A DNA stretch of 64,000 nt, taken from Rutidosis leptorrhynchoides. Taxonomy: Eukaryota > Streptophyta > Magnoliopsida > Asterales > Asteraceae. The notes under the pieces are model-generated. The model saw only the letters and a list, made by a program, of their open reading frames with translations. It had not been told where the DNA came from and ran no database searches. The stretch covers positions 711,961,001 to 712,025,000 of the forward strand of contig NC_092333.1 in NCBI RefSeq assembly GCF_046630445.1. The letters run 5' to 3'. A program made the translations under genes and the position numbers. Position 1 is the first letter of the stretch. Every line of letters starts with the position of its first letter. Below, one piece after another: positions 51,342 through 62,814 of this stretch.

Positions 51342-52958
51342 CCCGTTTGGCTTGTGAATTTTTTTTGGATAGAATGGAATGTGTCAAAGGAACTGGAATT
51401 GATAATTTCATGGAATATGAAAAAATGTGTTCTATTTGACATGGAATAGAATTGAATTTCATTTTATAAATAATTAAAAGGTTATAAAAAGAATTACATT
51501 TCTAAATTTTGTGTTCATTTTCAGACTCACTTTAAAAAAAAAAAAAAAAAAAAAATTAGATTCGCGATTTGAGAACGCGTGTCGAAAACACGTGTTTTCT
51601 GATAGGCTGCAAAACGCGATCCGAAAAACCGTGTTTTCCGACGCGCTGTGAAAAAGAGCGTTTTCGGCGCGTTGCAGATTGCACGTTTTCGGACGCGCTG
51701 CGAGATCACGTGTTTTGTATGCGTTGTTAAAATGCATTTTTCAGGACGCCCTACGAAAACGCGCGTTTTCGCAAGGGATCCGGAAATCCACGTTTTTGGA
51801 TGCCGTACGAAAACGCGCGTTTCAGCAAGGGATCCAGAAACGCGCGCTTTCGGACGCAGTGCGAGAACACGCGTTTCCGGACGCGCTGCGAAAACGTGTG
51901 TTTCCGGACGCCCTGCGGGAACGTGTGTTTCCGGACGCCCTGCGAAAACGCGTGTTTCCGGGCGCGCTGTGCAAACGCGCGTTTTCGGACGCCCAGCGCA
52001 AACGCGCATTTTCGGACGAGCTGCGGGAACGCACGATTCCGGACGACCTGTGAAAACGAGCGATTCTGGACGCCCTATTAAAACGCGCGATTCCGGACGC
52101 CCTGCGAAAACGCGCGATTCCGGACGCCCTGCGAAAACGCGAGTTTCCGGACGCCCTGCGAAAACGCGCGTTTTCGGACGCCCTGCGAAAACGCGCGATT
52201 CCCGACGCCCTGCGAAAAGCGCGATTTCGGACGCCCTGTGAAAACGCGCGTTTCCGGGCGCCCTGCGAAACCGCGCGTTTCCGGGCGCCCTGCGAAACCG
52301 CACGTTTCCGGGCGCCCTGCGAAACGCGCGTTTCCGGACCCCTGCGAAACTCGCGTTTCTGGGAGCGATGCGAAAACGCGCGTTTCCGAGCGCGATGCGA
52401 AAACGCGCGTTTCTGGGCGCGCCGCGCAAACGCGCGTTTCCGGACTCCCTGTTAAAACGCGCATTTCCGGACTCCCTGCGAAAACGCCCGTTTCCGGACG
52501 CCCTGCTAAAACGCGCGTTTTCGGGCGCCCTGCGAAAACGCGCGTTTCCGGGCGCCCTGCGAAAACGCGCGTTTCCGGACGCCCTGTGATAAAGCGCGTT
52601 TCCGAATCCTTTTGAAAACGCGCGTATCCGAACCCTGCGAAAAAAGCCTGCTTCCGGAGCCCTGCAAAAACGCGCGTTTCCGGATCCCTGCGAAAACGCG
52701 CGTATCCGGACCCAGCGAAAAAAGCCTGCTTCCGGACCCCTGCAAAAACGCGCTGAAAAAACGCGCGTCGAAACACGAGTTGAAATGTACTTAAAAAATC
52801 TAAACTTAAACATTCGAGGATTTTTGATAATTTCATAGATTAAATGTTGGAAGGAATTCAATTCCATCAACATCTCGAATGAATGAACATTCCATAGATG
52901 AAGGAATTAAAAGATTCCAAGGAGTTTAATTCCTTCTAAAATATGTGAGTCAAACGGG
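51342..52958. mobile_element. terminal-inverted-repeat element carrying a minisatellite
   Basis: CCCGTTTGGCT (51342) and the reverse complement CCCGTTTGACT (ending 52958) form inverted ends. Flanking octamers ACTGGCTG and ACTGTCTA agree at 6 of 8 positions, which would fit a degraded hAT-type duplication. Inner flanks share GGAATTGA/TTCCAT-type words. It lies in an intron of the unidentified gene copy. No transposase is present. The central 1.2 kb is the minisatellite. Confidence 0.5.
51570..52775. repeat. CpG-rich 27-bp minisatellite, about 44 copies
   Basis: The unit is ACGCCCTGCG + AAAACGCGCG + TTTCCGG (27 bp), with variants. The middle, GAAAACGCGCGTTTTC, is a palindrome in many units. 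As 27 is a multiple of three and the unit lacks stops, long frames stay open on both strands (for example 51527-52873 on minus, with GRPETRVFA-type repeats). They are a by-product of the repeat. GC content is far above the surroundings. Confidence 0.92.
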
Positions 52959-54208
52959 ACTGTCTATGGAATTTAATTTCAATTCCATCAAATTTCTTTG
53001 GGATTTCACGAGCGCCTAATAGTTGTTTTTCGTTTCTTTGTAGTGGGATTTGACTATTGAGGTCCTTGGTCCCATTGCCCGACATCTTTTTGAGATATAT
53101 GCACTTAAACAGAGCAATTATTACCAAGCGTAAGTATTGTAACTATATGCAAATTCTGCATAAACATTTGAACACACTTTTTTATATACATATGTATATG
53201 TAATATGTATTTCTCTATGCAGGCTCATGGATGATAAAGAAAGTACATTCGAGGATGTCATAGATGCCTATCTGGCATATTTGCAAGTAAGAGTCAAACC
53301 TTATTTGATATATTAGAAACCATGTACAAATTGTTAATGATCATCCATTCATCAAGTTAGGAATTTTAAAGTTGTGTTTGTCGGATCTGTTCTGATCTTA
53401 CTTTATAGGTAACCGTTGTGAATCCTGCCATGGATAGAGCACTTTTACTCTTGCAAAAGTTTGCATATGATGCTCAAAAGGGAAAAATTCCAAAAGATAA
53501 ACTAAGATTTGGGGCTCCATGGAGGCATCCGCCAAAGAAGGATGACCAGTTACAACATTCAGAATGGGCTAAGCTTCAACTTATGGATTTTATTCAATGT
53601 TTAGTTAATGCAGAGTTTCGGGGTAATTTATCTTCTTTTCCTTAACAATTTTGTGTCTTTCCTGTAACTTTTATGTGGTTTTGAAGACCACAGATATAGA
53701 CAGACTAATATTGATTTTTATTGTGTAAAGTATGATTACTAATTACAATAAAAATGTGACTTGTCTCAAATAAAGTGACTCCTCGTATGCATTGAAACTA
53801 CTTTTGCCTCATTTCCTTTAAAGCCAAATTTGATGATTATACCCTTTTAACTTGATTGTGGAAAACTTTACTTGGGTCGACATTGCCATGTGTACTGTTT
53901 ACCTCTTAAAGAGATGTTAAAAGTAGGAACTCTATCTTAACTTGTATGCTCTCGCCATGGTTATGGAAACCATATAGAGATGGTTCGGTTTAAATGTGTA
54001 TCTGCATTCTGGTTAGCTGTGATTTTGGATCCATTTCCCTCAGTTATTAAGAGAAAGTCTTGATATGTGAGTTTATTTTTCTGTTTGTGTTATCATCCAA
54101 TATTATCTGTATATACTAATTCGTTGCACAAATCAAGTGCAGATTAACTACTTTGCTGATTGTAGTCTTTAGATCTTTGACGATCCTTCTGTAAATGCAA
54201 TGATTGAG

Positions 54209-56197
54209 GTAACTTGTTATTCTTTGCAAAGTTGTCCTATCATTTATAACTTGTTATAAAGACATATGTTAACTTAACGCCAACCTGTTAACTCCCAAAT
54301 TTTAGGTTTTTTTATCTCTTTCTTTCAACTCTCCAACTCTCTCTCTTTCTTCGTTATTTTCTTTCTTCCATCGTTTCCTATTTTCTTTCTTTCTCTCAAG
54401 TCTCGACATCCGGCAAAATAAACTCAATACACAAAGTTGTTATAGTTCATGCGATCCTGATCTGAATCCGAACTCCAAATCCAATCCCAATCCCAACCAA
54501 TATCAATCCCAATCCGAAAAGAAATTTACTACCAGAATACTCTTTCCGATGTTGTCATTGTAACGGACGTGAATTTGCGGATCGAACTTAAAGCAAGACG
54601 GACAACAAAAGTGTTTACAATTGCCAAATCATGACCTGAAAATCCATGCAATGGCTACATGTTTTTGGAATGTTTACTATTTCAGCCACTTAATTTGTTG
54701 TAGTACGGTACTTTTTCTTTTTTAAAAAGCCAAGAAAGTTGTAGTACGATACTAAGTACTTGTGTTTTAGGGTTTACGGAGTACTATTTTTAATTTTTTT
54801 TCATATTTAGTTGTTGTTTGTTCCAGGTGTTGTACGAGCGGTAAACCAATTCCAAAATGGAAATATGTAAAAAGAAACGTTTTATTCAAAAAGACGTCGT
54901 AAACAAAAGGTTAGACATATTCAATAATGGGTCAAGACAGATTTGGTTGCCCCTTGCCAGTCAATTCGATTCATAATTCCGGGCCAGATCAACTTGGCAA
55001 GACCCGAAAATGAGTTATCATCCATTTATTTTCAAATGACGTGTTACGCACTTACGTATTACGTATGGTTATAGTTGTTGTATGATTACAATAATACTCT
55101 AAATTTTTAATATATCGTTTAAAAGGTTATAAGTATATAAAATATATGCCGCATTTTACACAATTCTCCATTTTGTGAATCATGTCTATTGTCCTTACAT
55201 TGGATATTACCGGATGGAGGGTTACCTATCTTATTATCATAGGAAAAAAATCAAAACGCACGGACTAAGTCAACCTCGATAAGCTCCTCGTGCGACACTT
55301 AGTGTCTACTAGTCAACCTTACTCAAATCATCAACGATTCAAGTAACCAATAGACAACATATGGAAATAAATGAATATACTTATATTGATTGTTAGAACT
55401 TTACAAGAAGGAATACAAGAACTTTTAAAATTTGTTATGTCAAATGAATTCACCCATATTTATATTACTCTTAGTGCATAATGGATGACTATGATTAAAT
55501 TATATGAATGGATATGATTAAAATACTAGTATTTTCAAGAATGTATATAGTTTTACGGATACCAGTAGAGTTTTTACACTTTCCAAAGATGAACCATAGT
55601 CTAGAAAGCTTCCATGAAACTTTTAGATCTTCTTTGATTTTGTGTTAGTATCTCATAATCGAGCTATAAGCTTAATAAGTTGAAACCACAAACTTACTGC
55701 GTTGTGACATCAGTTAACAATTAAAAAATTATAGTAACAACCCTATTTATAAAAATTATAACAGGGTATTATATTGAGAAAAGAAGATTATAATTTTAAC
55801 CGTTTTCTAGTAGAATAAATGTACGAACCAAACCAATAAATAAATTTGTTAAATATAATCTATAACAATTAGTTAATTTGCACACACATAACCATTTATT
55901 ACGAACTAACTTGTCGAAGATAGTTAAACAATTATAATTAGTTAAATACTAATAAAACTTAAATAAAATACAATATCTTTAAGAAAAAATTTATCTTTTT
56001 TGTTAGAAGTTAAACGCGTTTACGCTTTTTAAAGGTAAAAGCAATTGTAGTAAATAAAATATCTGTAACACAAGCCATCTTTTTTTAACACAACAGAAGA
56101 CTTAATATTTAAATCAAAACATTAATTATATTACTACATAAATCCATGTAATTAAGTTTAAGGTTTACACAATGGTGTTACGTTATTACAAAACAAC
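54209..56197. other. spacer, no gene recognised
   Basis: AT-rich intergenic sequence. A CT-rich stretch (54305-54400) and short AATCCCAATCC repeats (about 54475-54530) are present. No frame or element end could be supported. Confidence 0.4.
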
Positions 56198-57774
56198 TGT
56201 TATAAAAGTACACATCAGAGTTTCACTTGTCAAACACGTTGTCAGCACCTGCACCCGACCCTAACGAGCAGTACCTAAACCTGCAAGGGTGAAAATGTGG
56301 GGGATTAGCACTAGGCTAAGTGAATGAAATCTATCTAACAGAACATGCTTAAGCATCACAAATGCAAATAACAATACCACTAATATGCTACCAACCAACT
56401 AGCATACAAATAAAGACAATAAGAGGATCGATGGGTTGTACGGACACACGACCCTAGCTGATCGCGATAGAGTATACCGGTAGTCCATCCTGTTGAATTA
56501 GTACACAGACAACAGGATATGAACCTAACCTCCCTTCGCTCGCTTAACCTCATAGGGACTACAACGTCCCTAGGCACGGTTGAAAGTCCCCAGCCTCCCT
56601 AGGCATGATTGGTGTCAAACACAGTGTGCACATAAGATCACATAAGCATGCAATATCCAACTAGCATGACAACCATTATCTAAGCATGACAATAATATCA
56701 CAATAAAGCATGGTAATAGAGCAAACCATAGTAGCATGACATGCTACTTAAACTCTATTCGGAGATAGACCAACTCACCGATTACCGGATACAACTCAGT
56801 TATCTAAATCCTCAGCTTCTTCATTGTTCTTATCGCCCAAGAACAATAATAAACCAAGTTAGTATAGTGCTCAAATTAAAATTAGACACACGAGCAGCAT
56901 AATGGCTGAAAACCAACACTTAGCATAAATTTCCCCAATTTCACATTGTCGGTAGTCTGTCCTAGATAGTCAGTCGACTGTCTCTAGTCTGACGGTCGAA
57001 TGTACAGTGCGATGGTCGATTGTCTCTACAAACACAAACGGTCAACTATCATAGTCTGACTGTCAACTGACACACTCCGACGGTCGACTGTCGTGACAGT
57101 CGGTCGACAGTGTTCTTCAGGTGCAGTAGTAGTAGCTAACTCACGGATTTTAAGCCAAAATCACCACGTCTCGATCCTGGACTCATTTTTGACCTCAAAA
57201 TCAAAACGTATTCTTTACAAATCACTTAGGAACATACACCCACAAGTTTTGAACCAAAAAAATAAAAGATTTGAACAAATTGACACCAAAACCCACTTTT
57301 TGACAAAACCTAACATAAACCCGAATTTAACACAAATTTGAACATGAAATCACACGAATCTTACCTTGTTAGAATCACAATGACACAAGGAACGATTTCT
57401 AACACAAATCAAGGACTACATCAAGATCAAAGAGATTTAGGGTTTCAAAAAGGGTGAGAGTCAGGTGTGTGGGAGTGTTTAGTGATGTTTTTGGAAGAAA
57501 TGAGAAATAAGCAGTTGATCACCACACAAAATAGGTTAAAACCGCATATCCCACATCACACGGGTATTTACTAGTTATCCGAAATCTTCATACTTCGTTA
57601 GGCGACTCTAATGGAGTCCAAATCAAACAAGGAAACCTATTATGTGACCCTTGTCACAAACTGGTCTTAACTAAATAATCAGATAACACTAAATAAAAGC
57701 ACTTATAACCACAAATATAAACCTAAGGGAAAAATAGTCATCTTACATCTAGCCCAGGTTTCAGTCATTTACAA
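56198..57774 (-). repeat. 3' LTR of chromodomain-type gypsy remnant
   Basis: On + from TGTTATAAAAG to CATTTACA, 1577 bp. On minus it is preceded by AAGGGGGTGGATT, a fitting polypurine tract, and by the end of pol. The 5' LTR was not found. The left edge is inferred from TG...CA ends only. It holds a cluster of GTCGAC-type palindromes at 56949-57111. Confidence 0.65.
56949..57111. repeat. cluster of GTCGAC palindromic words in LTR
   Basis: Seven or so related words lie in 163 bp, among them CAGTCGACTG (56971-56980), CGGTCGACTG (57081-57090) and CGGTCGACAG (57101-57110), with decayed forms between. The arrangement recalls the palindrome clusters of the Athila and A/D LTRs, with a different word. 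Confidence 0.75.
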
Positions 57775-57784
57775 ATCCACCCCC

Positions 57785-59340
57785 TTAAAAATATTCCATC
57801 CTCGGAAATTGGTATTCGTCAAACATATAAGGGTAACGAGTCTTCATCAACTCTTCTGTTTCCCACGTAAGGTTAGATCCGAAACTGTGTTTCCACTCAA
57901 TAAGTACCATTGAAATCTGTTTCTTTCTCAACTTGGTTACTTTACTGGCAACTATGCAGATCGGTACCTTAACCGATTTCTTATTCAAGTCAACCTTCAA
58001 ATCCACTAACAGTACGATTTGAGTCTCATCGTCGACTTTACACTTAAGCAGATAGCACAAGTTGAAAGTATTATGAATACCGGCTAATTCTGGCGGAAGA
58101 TCCAAAATCACTGTTTGATCATTCAAAATCTCACTGATCAGAAATGGCCCAATAAATCTCGAAGCTAATTTATCACGTTTACCGAATCTGATAACCCCTT
58201 TCCACATCGAAACTTTCAGATATACACGATCACCCACACTAAAAGTTACTGGACGTCTACGCGGTTTAGCATACATTTGATGTCTGTCTCTAGCGCCTTT
58301 CAACTTTTCTCGCGTAATAGCAATTTTTTCGACTGTCATTTGAACAATTTCGGGACCTGCAAACTGTTTCTCTCCAGTATCTAACCAACAAGTTGGAAAA
58401 CTGCAATGATGACCGTACAACATGTCGAAGCATTGCTTCAATGGTACCGCGGTTACACTTGTGTACTCGCAGGGCTAGAGGTCTCGGGTTCGAGCCTCGT
58501 CACCCGCTCTAGGAATTAAAATATATTCCTTGAAGGTGGCCCAAAGGGAAGGTTTTACCGACCCGCTCCGGGACTAAGATCCGGCCCGCCTGCCCCTCGG
58601 GATGGTTAAAGGGTCGGATCCTCAGAGTGTGGTTCGGGTTTCCTGCCCGAAAGCGCGTGTGTGTGTGCAAATGATGACTAGGCTTCGGTCCAGACTGATG
58701 CAAGCTTGCCTTTCAAAAAAAAAAAAAACATCTCATAAGGCGGCATCCCTATACTCGAGTGATATGAGTTGTTATACACAAATTCAACCAACGGTAGATG
58801 TGAATCCCACGACCAACCGTATTCTAGCACACAATCCCTTAACATATCTTCCAAAGTCTGTATAGTTCTCTCGCTCTGACCATTTGTTTGAGGATGCTAA
58901 GCTGTACTCAAATTAACACGTGTACCCAGATTATGTTGTAGACCGTTTCAGAAATTTGACACAAATCTAGAATCTCTGTCTGGCACAATCGATATAGGCA
59001 CACCATGACGACTGACTATTTCATTCACAGACAACTCGGCGAATTCACTTAATGACGATGTCTCACGAGTAGCTAAAAAATGAGCACTCTTGGTCAATCG
59101 GTCAACTATCACCCAGATCATGTCGTGCATTTTTTGGGTTCGGGGTAGTTTGGTCACAAAATCTATCGTGATATGTTCCCGTTTCCACTCAGGAATTTCT
59201 AACTGGTGTAACGACCCATACGGTTTCTGGTGTTCTGCTTTCACTTGCGCACAAACATAACACTCTTCAACAAAACGAGCGATATCTGTTTTCATAGTTG
59301 ACCACCAATACACCGATTTCAAATCATGATACATTTTATT
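57785..59340 (-). pseudogene. gypsy integrase with chromodomain, interrupted by SINE
   Basis: On minus, from right: the integrase zinc region (59334 onward, with CYVCAQVKAEHQKPYG), the core with IDFVTKLP and PDRDSRF, then HPQTNGQSE (near 58895, preceded by a TAG at 58899-58897 in place of a Tyr codon). A SINE insertion (58427-58726) follows, and then the C-terminal part 58426-57785 with GDRVYLKVS and a chromodomain-like end (KVTKLRKKQISMVLIEWKH, then LTWETEELM). Chromodomains guide integration to particular chromatin. The stop codon, frame changes and SINE show that this copy is dead. Upstream pol is missing; homology ends near 59340. Confidence 0.88.
58427..58726 (+). mobile_element. tRNA-derived SINE in integrase
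   Basis: About 300 bp, with a pol III box B GGTTCGAGCCT (58487-58497), a weak box A upstream, and a terminal run of A (58715-58728). It is flanked by an 8-bp target duplication, AACATGTC (58419-58426) and AACATCTC (58727-58734), with one mismatch. The host integrase resumes on both sides (MPPYEM / MLYG). This fits insertion by target-primed reverse transcription. Confidence 0.8.
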
Positions 59341-59839
59341 ACTGTCTGGATGTACTGTTAATCATGATACATTTTAGTTACATGATCTCTCCAAAAAAAT
59401 TGTCTACCAATTTTTATATGTTCCTAAAATACAACATCTAACCGAGGCTGTTATAAATAGTGTCAAGAAATCATGACTTTACACAAACTATTCTTTCACA
59501 GTGTTCTTTAAGTTATAATTTTACTCATAATTAATGCAGTCTCTTGAGGAATCCTTTCTTCAACAAAGAGAGATCATGACATAACTTGATAAAAAGAAGA
59601 AAAAGAAGCGTATTTTCCGTTTCTAAACATGAAAGCCAACAATTGATTAGCAGTTGTTAATGTAAGTGAGATTCTTGTAACAAGCGATGATGTTGATTGT
59701 TTTAGCTCATCATCCAACTGTGAAGGTTTGTTTAATTGTTTTGCCAAGATTATAAACTTCGTGTATAAGTATTTATTTATATATTTGTTTAGAACGACAG
59801 TTTTAACATCACTCAGAGGAGACTTAACAATATTCGCGA
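59341..59839. other. spacer, nothing recognised
   Basis: AT-rich. Frames here lack any known domain. It includes a near copy of the ATCATGATACATTTTA word found at the gypsy break point (around 59320 and 59358). Confidence 0.35.
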
Positions 59840-60050
59840 TGCCCAATCACATGTTAGAAGGAAACTCCTCACACACCATCGTGCAATGCGTACCAGGTGT
59901 GCTTTTGAGTTAAACCGAGTGGCTTATAACATGCACCTAGTCACCACAACAGAACGCTGGAGAAACCTCCCCCCTCCCGGATTTGAACCTGCATCGATTT
60001 TTTCACGGATACAAACAACATGAGGTTTTTTTACCACTCAGCTACTGGTA
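59840..60050 (-). mobile_element. possible second tRNA-derived SINE
   Basis: On minus, TAGCTGAGTGG (60044-60034) fits a pol III box A and GGTTCAAATCC (59989-59979) fits box B. The spacing is wide (about 65 bp), because an insert of A/T-rich sequence lies between. The 3' end and target duplication could not be fixed. Confidence 0.4.
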
Positions 60051-60436
60051 GTATACGGTTTTTAATTTTGTATACATGTGTAGTTACCAAAAATGTTTTA
60101 GATCATTTGTATGTGATTTAGAGTTTTTGAGATTGTTTGTATGTGAATGGGCGTATAACATCTAAGATGGATTGCAACGTGTCTTGTGAGGTGTTGTTGG
60201 CTCAATTTTTTTCGGGCGTTGTAAATTGCATAACATACGCTTCAACTGACATATTGTTCACGTGGCGTCTCGTGATTAGCTAGACCCTTTGACAGATTTG
60301 AATTTTTTAACTGCTGGATCGATTAAAATAAAAAATATATATTATTATATTTTTATAAAATTAAACAACACATTTTAAAAAAAAATTCTTCTATAAAATA
60401 AAAATTATTACCCCATATTTCAACATTTTATTTTAA

Positions 60437-60467
60437 CTAGTTTTCTGATCCGCGCGTTGCTGCGGAT
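60437..60467 (-). mobile_element. Helitron 3' end
   Basis: On minus, the stem ATCCGC/GCGGAT (60467-60462 and 60453-60448) with an 8-nt loop is followed 7 nt later by the terminal CTAG (60440-60437) and then T. A short GC-rich hairpin before a CTRR end and an A^T insertion site is the Helitron signature. The 5' TC end was not found, so the extent to the right is unknown. Confidence 0.6.
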
Positions 60468-60689
60468 TTTGAGAATTTTTTGTTAGGTATTTGGTTAATA
60501 CGTTTTTACATATTCTTACTACAAACATTACATTGTTCTTAGTGCGTACTACATAGTTCATAAGGTCGTCTAATGCATACATACATTACGCTGCTTAAAA
60601 GACTGCATACTGTACACTTGCATTGTTCAAAAGGAAAGTTGGCATAGTTCAAAAGGGAAGCATGTGGTTACCCTTGTTCTTTAGTCATT

Positions 60690-61192
60690 CTTTTTTTGAA
60701 AATCTGTTGTGTGTCGACTTCCGTAAGTGGTGGAGCCTCTGTGTGTGGTGGTGTAACTGATGGGTCAGTTTGAAAGACGTCTCTACCATATATCCGTTAA
60801 TTGATTGATAGTGGACCGGAAGATGCAGGTTGTTCCTTCCAGGGCTTCGATTGGTTGTGGGAGTTCGTTTTTGTTGTCGTAACCAATTTCAAGATTCATC
60901 TTTTGGAAACTGATTCCTATTGGTTTTTCAGCTTTCTTGTAGAAGAAGGCGTGCCATGTTGTCTATTAATATCGCTCTGAATCAGTAGCTGCGAATGAAA
61001 TGTTGGTCAATATTGTTAAATAAATGTTTTTGGTAACTGTATGTTCATATTCGTTAGCTACCTGAAGTCACGATTGTCTGGAGTTCCATGGTCATGACAC
61101 ATGAGTTGGTATGCATTGCCACCTAGTTTTCGGTTGCAACTCACATAGAGTAATCGTCTGTTGCCCTCTGTGTACTCTATTTTTTGCCCCCA
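60690..61192 (-). pseudogene. RPA1-like (replication protein A, C-terminal domain) fragment
   Basis: On minus, exon 61192-61062 is open and reads YTEGNRRLLYVSC, NRKLGGNAYQLMCHDHGTPD and NRDF. It has Cys and CxxHG features like the zinc-binding OB fold of the RPA large subunit C-terminus. It is bounded by an AG acceptor and a GT donor. The next block, from 60988, continues SY*FRAILIDN, with TGA where an Arg codon is expected, then changes frame and keeps NELPQPIEALEGTTCIFRST. RPA binds single-stranded DNA. Plant Helitrons often carry RPA-like genes, and the Helitron end at 60437 is on the same strand. The copy is dead. Confidence 0.6.
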
Positions 61193-62690
61193 CTAATCAC
61201 AAATAAGCAAAAAATGTGCCTCACTATGCAAGAGTTAAAATACCAAATTGCCCAATTAGCACAGTTGCAAAATTTAGCTTTTATTTATTTATAGATAAAA
61301 ATATAAAATGTCATATCTATACAGAGAATAATGAGCTAGGCGCTAAAACAACCCAAAATAACAAACAGAAAAATCAACAGTTCAATTACTAAATTTTATT
61401 AATAATAAGCTACCGCCAATTACTACCATTTAAATCACAATTCATATAAATTTGAAGTGTTAACTATTTAATACTCGTATAACACAAAACAACAACAATA
61501 AAAGACAACAGGTAGAGCAGCAAAATTTGCAACAAATGAGCAACCGTTGTAGCACACCATTAAAATTGCAATTTGCTATTTGCTATACATATAAAATTGG
61601 AAAGTAAATGACTTAGTAAACTGATGCTAAATATAGAAGTACCTTAGGATCTGTTGGAGCAGTAGAAGTGCCAAGTAACCATTTTTGAGAACACTGAGTA
61701 TTTTCAGTAACATGGGATATCAAAAAGGATGAAGTATGGTAACTATAAATACCTTATTTGTATTAGATACGTTATTATAGATCTTGAGAGAAGTTTTTAC
61801 CATTTAATTTTATTATTCATATTCACCAGCAAATAGGTAGCATATAAAATTTTGATAATAATAACACTTAAAAAGGTAAGAAAGGGCAAGCCTGCAAAGA
61901 CAATGTTGAAAGACAATACCATACAATAATAAAGCATACAACACAATAGGAGTATACAAAAACAGCATGACCACAACATGATAAAATAGTAGCACATAAA
62001 TATGTAATAATGAAAGCATAATAGACGGTCAGAAAGGGCGTGTTTGCACGACAGGACTATACAATGAACCATACAAAACAACACAATAGCAATATACAGA
62101 GACATGACCCCAGCATAATTAAATTATTCTATGACTAATAATTGCACAACATAAAAAACAAACCATTACACAATAAAGCATATAAAACAACACAATAGCA
62201 TTCAAGAAAGGGAGCAAATATGGAACCGAACGACAAATGAAACAGTAACAAAAACATACTACCCAAGTTATACAATAAACACGGTTGTGATTAGCAACTG
62301 CATTTATAGCTAAAGTAAGCGGTTGTAATTATAAATGTGCACCTTCGAGATTAACTCGGGTAGAGGACTCATGTAACGAATAGTGACCCTCATCTATGCT
62401 AGAAGCCAATGAATGTACATAATTTGTAAATGAGGCAGTCAAATCCACACCCATGTCGGCAAATACTGCCCAAAAATAATGTTAGGAAAAAAAAACACTA
62501 AATGACATTGTTTGAGCTAGCCAAAACCCGAAGTAAAAAGTTCCCATTCTTAGATGCCCAATGATCAAATGTTGTAATTCCACAATGGTGGATGGACTAT
62601 GTTTTCCAGTAGAAATGAATAAAAAGGAGAAACAATAATCAAACAAAAAAAGTAACTTACTTGAACATGATATTTATGATTTTTAAGTTC
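61193..62690. other. spacer within presumed Helitron
   Basis: A/T- and A-rich, with short repeats of CAACACAATAG and ACAATAAAGCATA words between 61910 and 62200. No gene is seen. Confidence 0.4.
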
Positions 62691-62814
62691 CTTCAAAGTT
62701 CAAATTCTCAAATCTATAATCAACTCTTTAGCATCATCATCATCTGGACAACACCACAAAACGGAAAAACCCACAAATCAAAACACTTATAATTAAATTG
62801 GGTAAACGAAACCG

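Larger units (their letters stand above)
49701..54208 (+). pseudogene. unidentified host gene copy, multi-exon, broken
   Basis: A row of exon-like blocks lies on +. They are 49701-50045 (with WLNHKEGLVALKLAKEV; one +1 shift near 49777 and a TGA at 49813-49815), 50355-50469 (NNIDALKHAVLVDDSPV), about 50752-50809, 50947-51045 (SIDSPERPQMPRANIPDRRS), 51224-51298, 53044-53129 (WDLTIEVLGPIARHLFEIYA), 53223-53286 (ALMDDKESTFEDVIDAYLAY), 53409-53622 (VTVVNPAMDRALLLLQKFAY) and 54173-54208 (IFDDPSVNAMIE). The blocks 53044-53622 join in frame through GT/AG junctions and look like real, helical-repeat-type protein. Stops and shifts in the left blocks point to a pseudogene or a captured fragment. I do not recognise the family. 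Confidence 0.5.

Noticed and set aside
51570-52775. CRISPR-like array
   Set aside because: The units are contiguous, with no unique spacers and no cas genes, and the setting is a plant genome.
51527-52873. 448-aa minus frame and several + frames across the minisatellite
   Set aside because: A 27-bp unit without stops keeps every frame open. Frames on both strands are equally long, and the peptide is only repeats.
58480-58500. tRNA gene
   Set aside because: Box B is present, but no cloverleaf or anticodon arm can be formed, and the A-tail and duplication show a SINE.
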